Assembly (NCBI GenBank): GCA_001584585.1
Contig: LSYV01000014.1
Span: 1,288,787 to 1,302,109 of the forward strand
DNA: 13,323 nt
Reading direction: 5' to 3'
Source of the DNA: Gonium pectorale
Taxonomy: Eukaryota; Chlorophyta; Chlorophyceae; Chlamydomonadales; Volvocaceae
Both the position numbers and the translations under genes were made by a program. Positions within the stretch are counted from its first letter, which is position 1. Every line of letters starts with the position of its first letter. Positions 7,652 through 13,323 of this stretch are shown piece by piece. The notes beneath the pieces were generated by a model, which was given only the letters and a program-made list of their open reading frames with translations, was not told where the DNA came from and searched no databases.

Positions 7652-8753
7652 GCGACGATGTGGCGTGGCACGCGGCAACGCTGAGGCGAGGCAGGGACCG
7701 GAGGCGGCTGCGCACCTGAGCCGCTGCGCGAGCTGGGTGCTTCGCTGGCTGCCGCTTTTGTGTCAAGCAGGCACGGGCGGGCGTGGGCTTGGTGGTGCAG
7801 CAGGCGTGTTGTAGCGAGCTTTCCCTCCAGGCGTTTTGGCCGTTGGACATTGGACAGTAAGAGCGGCGCAGGCTCAGTCATCAGCACTGCCCCATGCCCT
7901 AAATTCGCTGCCTGCCGTCACGGTGCTGGCGGCGACGGCGGATGGCTGCGAAGCGAACGGTCGAGCATAGTGGGCCTGGATGGACAGTACGTTGCGCCTC
8001 TTGGCGTGTCAATGCAGCGAAGGGCGACCAAGGCCTATGGCTATCGCGCTATTGCCCTGAGCCGGATAGGCGTTCTGGCCCTGCAGGCCGATAGATGGTC
8101 AGGGACATGTGGCGGCAGGTGCGCGTTTCCAGCCTAGCCGCGCAAGTCCATAGCGTGGCTCCCTGGCGCTCATGGCAGCGGTGAGCGTCCGGCGCAAGGC
8201 AGGAGGTGTTGAACAGGCTGAGCAGGATAAGCGTCCAGGGCAGGCACAGTCAGTGCAGGCTGTGGGTCGGTTTGGCGCACTACCCAAGCATTGAATGCAA
8301 TCGGCTCCTCTGTCTCGCTGTGTAGCACCTGGCCTTCCTGCGTATGTATGCGCATATACGTTAGCCCGCCGGTATAGCAGCACGCGTGTGCGGGTATTGG
8401 TGAATGGGCCGGTCCTGTCGCGAGTGCGCCGAGCTGGATGTAAGGCCCAAGAGCCCATTAGAGCTCGCGCTACTGCGGCAACCTGCGGGGTTTCGCCATG
8501 TTGTGTTGCTCGTGCTCGCCAGGTCCGAAGCGATTCTTAGCGTCAGAGAGTAAAGCGCGGAGGAGGACGTGAGGACCCGTCGTGCAAATGCCGGGCACAG
8601 CGCTCTCTATCTATAATCGATCAACTTCTGTTTGAAGGTGCGTCGGTCCTTTACGGTCTCTAGCCTAGTTTGCCGCCCCCCTTGTTCAATGCGGTACATC
8701 TGCAGCGCATTGGCTCCCTGCGGATACGATGGTGCTCGGTGTAAGCTGTGCAT

Positions 8754-8796
8754 AAAGTGCATTCTTCATTGCACCATTCTTCATTGTCAAAGTGCA
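8754..8796. repeat. Nested short direct repeats
   Basis: ATTCTTCATTG occurs at 8761-8771 and 8776-8786. This pair is bracketed by AAAGTGCA at 8754-8761 and again at 8789-8796. It looks like a small local duplication in the 3' UTR. Confidence 0.85.
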
Positions 8797-8901
8797 GGCG
8801 CACGGGTGTGTGTGGTGGTGGCCCCCTACCTGACCGGGACCGGACGGATTGGGAGCAAATCGGCTCGTGTGGCCTGCAGCCCCTCTGGAGAGCCTCTAAT
8901 C

Positions 8902-8906
8902 TGTAA
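8902..8906 (+). terminator. TGTAA poly(A) signal, candidate
   Basis: This is the most distal of three plus-strand TGTAA motifs downstream of the 61-aa ORF, about 250 bp before the oppositely oriented TGTAA at 9154-9158. The two would define a tail-to-tail junction. The earlier motifs are equally possible ends. Confidence 0.35.
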
Positions 8907-9153
8907 TCCGTACACCAGAAAGGGCACGCATCTCTGGTGTGGAAACGTGGCATCTGCGCTTGTTTCTATAGGCATATGCGCTGAAGGTTTAGTGCGGTAG
9001 AAAGTGATGGGACGGAGCCCCAGAATTTCGGGACTGCGGCGGTTAGGAGCATGAGCGGTATTGCCATATGCGACCCGTTCACGATTCCAGAACCTGCACC
9101 TGCTGTGGTCCGACGCGGAAAGGCGGGATCTGATGCAGTGACTGTGTGTCATT

Positions 9154-9158
9154 TTACA
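9154..9158 (-). terminator. TGTAA poly(A) signal for the ABCG transporter transcript, candidate
   Basis: The plus strand reads TTACA, so the minus strand reads TGTAA. It is the only such motif I find on the minus strand between here and the transporter stop at 10515. It lies where the plus strand switches from G/T-rich (left) to C/A-rich (right). It implies a 3' UTR of about 1.35 kb. Confidence 0.5.
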
Positions 9159-9250
9159 ACCAAGCCGAAGGAAGCATACTGTGCGTCAGCGAAGCACAAA
9201 AAGCCAGTAATAGTCTGAAGTTCTTTGCTTCAATCGCACAGCCAAGTAGG

Positions 9251-9270
9251 AGCCGCTTGCGCGGCTTTTT
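9251..9270 (+). other. Stem-loop followed by a T-run, resembling an intrinsic terminator
   Basis: AGCCGC (9251-9256), a TTGC loop and GCGGCT (9261-9266) form a perfect 6-bp stem ending in five T residues (9266-9270). The shape matches a bacterial or plastid intrinsic terminator. In a nuclear genome with no plus-strand gene ending here it is probably chance, so no function is claimed. Confidence 0.4.
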
Positions 9271-10514
9271 GATTGGTCAGAGAGCGCTCAGCGCAAGCGG
9301 GGAAAGAGACGCCGGTCGCCAGAATGAAGGGTTAAGATCTAACAAACAATAGCAACTCATACCCAGTCCTTTCAGTACGTCCGTACAGCAGCGGGCAAAA
9401 TTACCCCATACTCCCTCATCCCTAAATATACGAAATCAGTAGTACGGTATGTGGAGAACGCATCCGCCGCCAAGACATACGGCGCGGCAGACCCTCCTCC
9501 ACCAGACTCTCCTAGCGTCCTAGACAGGCAGGCCATAGTCTGCTATTCGCTTGGACATACTCAGCTTTCTTCCACGCATCACCTCTGCACAGAGGAGTCG
9601 CCTCGGGGTACTCGTACGACCCCAAGACCGCTCGCACCTGCAATGGGTATCCTCATCAGCGCATGCACCTGACCTCCGCTCCACTTGCTCGTATGCTGGC
9701 CACTCGCTCATGACTCCTTTGCATCGCCGCTCGCAGTCCTCTGCTCACAACATGACTTCCTCTCATCATCCAGCGAAAGGAATACCCCTTGGAACAAAAT
9801 TGGGGCGCTGCCATACCTTCGGGGTGCAAGCATCGCTGCACCAGCTGACCCCAGGCAGCAGGAACACTCCATCTTGGTGGCATTTGCACGCCATTCAATC
9901 GCGCTAACCGACAACGCTAACCGACTAACAACCGCTGTTACCATTCCCGCGAACCCATTTTCCGACCTAAACCGACCCGAACAGTGCCAATTCCCCTGGC
10001 CGAGACCAGCGTCGCTTGATACCCCAATCAAGAAACCAATCAACAACTGATCCCAGATAAGCCCGTTCAAGGTCAGACCTAACCGCGCGCTCAACAGGCA
10101 GCGCTGCGAGTCCCCAGCAACCTCTGCTGCTACACAAGCAAGGAAAGAAAGTGCGAGCGTTCCGTGAATGGAGGCACGAGCGCCCATGCCCCCGCACTAG
10201 GGACATATCTTCAGGTCTACGCCACCCTCCAGCATAATGCATCCATCCTCAGTTCCAGCAGAGCGCAAGCCATCAACGTGAAGCCGCGTCATTGTAAGAA
10301 AGCGCCAGGTGCTCCTGTGTGGCGGTGGGCGCACCTCTCCTCTTTGCAGCCCGTTGTGGGCCGCCAAATGTGCAGAGCTGCGTGCAACATGCATTGACGG
10401 TGCGGATGAATCAAATGCTCTGCCCAAGTGCTCCCACGCGAAAGATGCTCTCGCCATTGCTTAGCCCATGGCGTTCCCCACACACAGCACGCGCGCTGCA
10501 CGCAACGGCCTGAT

Positions 10515-12895
10515 TTAGTGCTTGAGGTAGCGGACTCCCAAGTATGCGATCAGGCGGCAGATGACGATGTAGGCGATGAGGATGCCCACGCAGTCCCCGA
10601 TACTGATGTAGTCCAGGCCCAGTGACTTGATGGTCTGCTCGCCGCTCGTGATGGGGCACTTGCCCGCCGAGTTGAGCTGGCTGGGCGTGCAGTGGAGCTC
10701 CAGGCCGTGCAGCTCGTTCAGAGAGATGCCCACATAACTGCAGGAGGGAAAACGCAACCAGATTGTTAGGTTGCATGATGGCCGTGGACCGGGTCCCCGT
10801 GCAAGAGATTGAGCAGGTTCAACTCACGTGTACTTGACGTACGACAGCGCGTCCAGCCAGGAGAAGTACTTGGGCAGGTTGGCGGGCGACAGGAAGAAGC
10901 CGCCGAACAGGCGGCAGATTTCCAGCGCCTGCGTTGCGCGTGCGGAAAGCGACCCGTGAATTGGTGGCATCTGGCATGGGTCGTTTCTCCCCAGTACAGG
11001 TTGCGAGACAAGGCAAGTCACGAAATTCAGGCGGAGGCAAGACCCCTGGACTTGCCATGGGCAGGATGGTGACGGCCATGTCGGTGGTGCGCGCAATGGC
11101 GGAGACGGCGAGGGCCAGGCTGGTGGCAGCGGTGGAGCAGAGCACCATGAGCGCCATGTAGATGAAGAACTTGGAGGCCACGGGCTGCAGGCCGACCAGG
11201 AAGTAGACGACGCAGGAGAAGAGGATTGGCGCGGGCAGCTGCGAGATGGTCTCGGCGGTCACCTTGGCCAGGAAGTAGGCGGAGCAGTGGTAGGTGCCGG
11301 CAGCGCGCTCGCGCAGCGACAGCATGCGCTCCGAGGGGAATGAGTTGATCACGATTAGCGCGCCAAACATACCCTGTGAGGGTGTGGACAAGGACGCAGC
11401 GGGCGAGAATGGGAAAAGATGCGATGTCAGCTTCGAAAAGTGGCGCTTCCACATTGCGGGCGCAACCGATGCTCGGCATCATGCGTCGCACGCTCCCAAC
11501 CAAGTACACCGCATCCGCTTCAAGGACACGCGCTCCGTATAACGAGCGCGTTTCCAAGCCGCACCCCTTGCACCAGTCCGAGCCGAAAGTCCCATCAAAC
11601 GGATGCCCTTTGCGCCCCAACGAAGTTCCCACGCGGAATCCACGCAACCCTCCAGCACGAGCAACGCCTGTGTCGACGCACTCGAGCCCTCCACCCAGCA
11701 CCCGCGAACCGTTCCAGAACTCGACGCCCGCACCCCTCGTCTAGTACCCACCCCGCCTACCTGGTTGATGACGGTGAAGAATAGCACGGGCTGCCGGCGG
11801 ACCGTGGACTTCTGGTCCGTGCCGATGCGCAGAAACACCGTGCCGATCAGGACGGCAATGATCACGGTCTGAAGCATCAGCACATAGGTGGTGCTGCGCT
11901 TGCGCCAGGTCTCCTTGAGGCTGCGGCGCAGGAGGACGCGGAACTGGACGTGCCAGGGCGTCACGTCGCGAGGGAGGACGAGGGGCTTGGGGTTCTCCAG
12001 CAGGTGCTCCACGGTCGGCGGCGTGTAGAAGCGCGATAGCTGCTTCTCCTTCTCAACCAGGCTTTCCACGCTGTCGTTCATGTTTGGAGTGATGACATCT
12101 GCAGGCGTGGAAGACCAATGCTTGTTACCCCTGGTGTCACCGCAGAGGCCAGCTTAGTCGGCCTGCAGCCTCGGCCGGTGCGCAGCCGCGTGCTTCCCCA
12201 TCCGCTATGGGGTGACACCTCGTCACACGCTCGCAAGGTCTAATACAACCTTGTACGGAATCTTGCTGCCTGCATCACCACAACCCTCGCAGACTGACAA
12301 ATGTACGGGATGCGAAACAAACGGGGCAACCCAGCTCACCCAGGAAGTGGTCCGCGGGGTTCTCGTACGCCGGACAGGGAAAGCCGGAGCGGTCAAAGAA
12401 GTCCAGCGCCCCCTGGGCGGGCCCCTGGTACACGATGTTGCCCCGGTTGAGGAGCAGCAGCTGGTCGAACAGCGCAAAGATCTTGGCCTGGGGCCTGTGG
12501 GCGGCGAGACAAAGTGAACACAATACCACAAACAGCACATATTGGGGCACATGAGAACCAATGATTGATATGCTAAAGGAAAACGCATACGACGAGCGTA
12601 AGCGCGAAAATGATGGTGTCATTGTAGGACCCAGCTGACTGATGTGTGTATTTCTCACACAGACATGAACGTTGTACGAGGTCGCCGGGGGCCCTTGGGT
12701 CCGAGGGCGGACACGCACCGTGTCGTGCGAAAAGAAATCCCTGCATACGGACCCCACGGCCAAAACCACGAGATGGATGGTTACTCACTGGTGGATGGTG
12801 CAGACGACGGTGCAGGTCTTGGAGGACGCCAGGCGCCGCAGCAGGCGGCACAAAGACAACGCCGTCACGCTGTCCAGGCCACTGGTGGGCTCGTC
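10515..12895 (-). CDS. ABCG-subfamily half-transporter, C-terminal 413 residues in six exons (5' partial)
   Basis: Exons in transcript order: 12895-12789, 12494-12340, 12098-11761, 11373-11056, 10928-10828 and 10737-10515 (1242 nt, stop TAA). All phases join exactly. ABCG proteins couple ATP hydrolysis to export of lipids, sterols or other hydrophobic compounds, working as dimers. The visible part opens at the end of Walker B plus D-loop (DEPTSGLDS), then the H-loop TIHQP (His35) and YENPADHFLDVIT. The transmembrane domain follows with likely membrane segments at about 157-179, 191-212, 232-262, 268-293, 301-319 and 388-406. The ABCG-typical RERAAGTY lies between TM2 and TM3. An extracellular loop before TM6 carries Cys356 and Cys367, possible disulfide residues. 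Donors are GTGAGT, GTGAGC, GTAGGC, GCAAGT (a GC-AG intron, 11055-10929) and GTGAGT; acceptors are all CAG. Walker A and the signature motif are encoded beyond the right edge. The order NBD-TMD and length fit a WBC-type half-transporter; I cannot exclude that it is the second half of a full-size (PDR) protein. The substrate is unknown. Confidence 0.93.
10929..11055 (-). other. GC-AG intron of the transporter gene
   Basis: The fourth visible intron starts GCAAGT instead of GT and ends GCAACGCAG. The flanking codons join in phase 0 (LPM then ALEICRLFGGFFL), restoring the conserved ABCG sequence at this point. No GT donor nearby gives the expected protein. Confidence 0.8.
12133..12219. repeat. 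9-bp inverted repeat inside a transporter intron
   Basis: GGTGTCACC (12133-12141) and GGTGACACC (12211-12219) are exact reverse complements separated by 69 nt, all within the intron 12099-12339. They could pair in the pre-mRNA; this may be chance. Confidence 0.6.
12582..12624. repeat. Copy 2 of the 43-bp dispersed repeat
   Basis: Matches 386-428 at 40 of 43 positions, with 28 contiguous identities (12582-12609). It lies wholly inside the transporter intron 12495-12788. Downstream both copies are followed by GGACCCAGCT and TG-rich sequence, but copy 1 has about 70 extra bases before that point. Confidence 0.85.
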
Positions 12896-13323
12896 CTGTG
12901 GGAGCAGGAGGTAATGAAGAGGACGAGAGGTTGAGCCCACAACGCCACCGCGAAAGATGTAGCTCAGAACCAAACGTGTGGCAATGTCCTTGACATCCGT
13001 AATCTCGGTGGACACGAGCACGTCCAACCTCCAATGGGTCAGTTCCTGACGGCTCGCTCCTGTTCGCCACATCCTACTGAGCCTGTGCCGCCTCGAACCG
13101 TGGCTATGGCTGGTCTGTCTGGTCAGCTAGTTCAGCTGGTCAAGGTCTTTTTGACCACTGAAAGTACTATCGTGCGTCCAGTCACCAACACAGCACCGGA
13201 ACCTCACCCACCGGTTTCGTCCGCCCTCGCAACCCGCCAGCAGGGCCTCTTACCTAGCGACCCGCAGCACCCCACCTGCTCGCCCGGCACATACTAGTAC
13301 TGCTACAACAACCCATGTATGTA
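12896..13323 (-). other. Intron upstream of the first visible transporter exon (5' end outside the window)
   Basis: The intron ends in a pyrimidine-rich CTCCTGCTCCCACAG next to the exon starting at 12895. No sequence encoding the ABCG signature motif or the hydrophobic strand that should precede DEPTSGLDS is found on the minus strand up to 13323, so the previous exon is further right. A 7-bp hairpin lies at 13137-13157 (TGGTCAA, 7-nt loop, TTGACCA). Confidence 0.6.

Larger units (their letters stand above)
7652..8920 (+). other. Putative 3' UTR of the 61-aa gene; no supported CDS
   Basis: The plus strand is G/T-rich across this stretch. TGTAA motifs occur at 8439-8443, 8740-8744 and 8902-8906, any of which could end the transcript. 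No open frame on either strand carries a recognisable domain. A small repeat cluster lies at 8754-8796. The extent is inferred from composition. Confidence 0.35.
9140..10514 (-). other. Putative 3' UTR of the ABCG transporter gene; no supported CDS
   Basis: The minus strand is G/T-rich throughout, directly after the transporter stop codon, and reaches the minus-strand TGTAA at 9154-9158. Open frames on either strand lack domains and overlap antiparallel. It contains a terminator-like hairpin on the plus strand at 9251-9270. Confidence 0.45.

Noticed and set aside
10819..11454. Single continuous transporter exon reading through 10929-11055
   Set aside because: After LPM the frame departs from ABCG sequence, while splicing with a GC donor restores ALEICRLFGGFFL in phase.
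12785..13072. Minus-strand frame continuous with and upstream of DEPTSGLDS as a real N-terminal extension
   Set aside because: The residues before the motif do not resemble the conserved ABCG nucleotide-binding domain, and a good acceptor (CCCACAG) lies directly before GACGAG.
1..13323. tRNA, rRNA, CRISPR array or prokaryotic operon
   Set aside because: No GTTCRANNC box with matching stems was found, no regularly spaced repeats, and the gene structure is clearly intron-containing and eukaryotic.

Overview
This looks like nuclear DNA from a green alga, most likely a chlorophycean of the Chlamydomonas/Volvox group. The evidence is the GC-rich sequence, genes split by many short introns with GTGAGY/GTGGGY donors and pyrimidine-CAG acceptors, and long G/T-rich untranslated regions ending near the TGTAA poly(A) motif used in that group. 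There are no operons, Shine-Dalgarno sites, CRISPR arrays, tRNAs or rRNAs that I could recognise. Species assignment is inference.

Layout, left to right. (1) 1-600: intron or non-coding sequence with a tandem duplication, a GT microsatellite and one copy of a 43-bp dispersed repeat. (2) 601-699 (+): probable last coding exon of an unidentified gene, followed by a long G/T-rich stretch (700 to about 2705) that fits a 3' UTR. (3) 4518-7295 (-): a complete seven-exon patatin-like (PNPLA-type) phospholipase or lipase gene, 326 aa, with a Ser/Asp dyad and a possible plastid transit peptide; its 3' UTR runs left into about 2950-4517. (4) 7466-7651 (+): a divergent 61-aa ORF of unknown function, separated from the lipase start by a 170-bp shared upstream region. 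(5) 10515-12895 (-): the C-terminal 413 residues of an ABCG-type half-transporter in six exons; the upstream nucleotide-binding-domain exons lie beyond the right edge.

Gene orientation alternates (+, -, +, -), giving two tail-to-tail junctions (about 2700-2950 and 8910-9150) and one head-to-head junction (7296-7465). Base composition supports this: the G/T-rich strand switches at the tail-to-tail junctions. The lipase and the ABCG transporter could both handle lipids, but nothing in the sequence shows that they work together.

I do not see a new multi-gene system. The observations most worth checking are the 43-bp repeat shared by the two ends of the window, a GC-AG intron in the transporter gene, the lipase's altered oxyanion loop, the palindromic element in the divergent promoter, and the unidentified 61-aa ORF.
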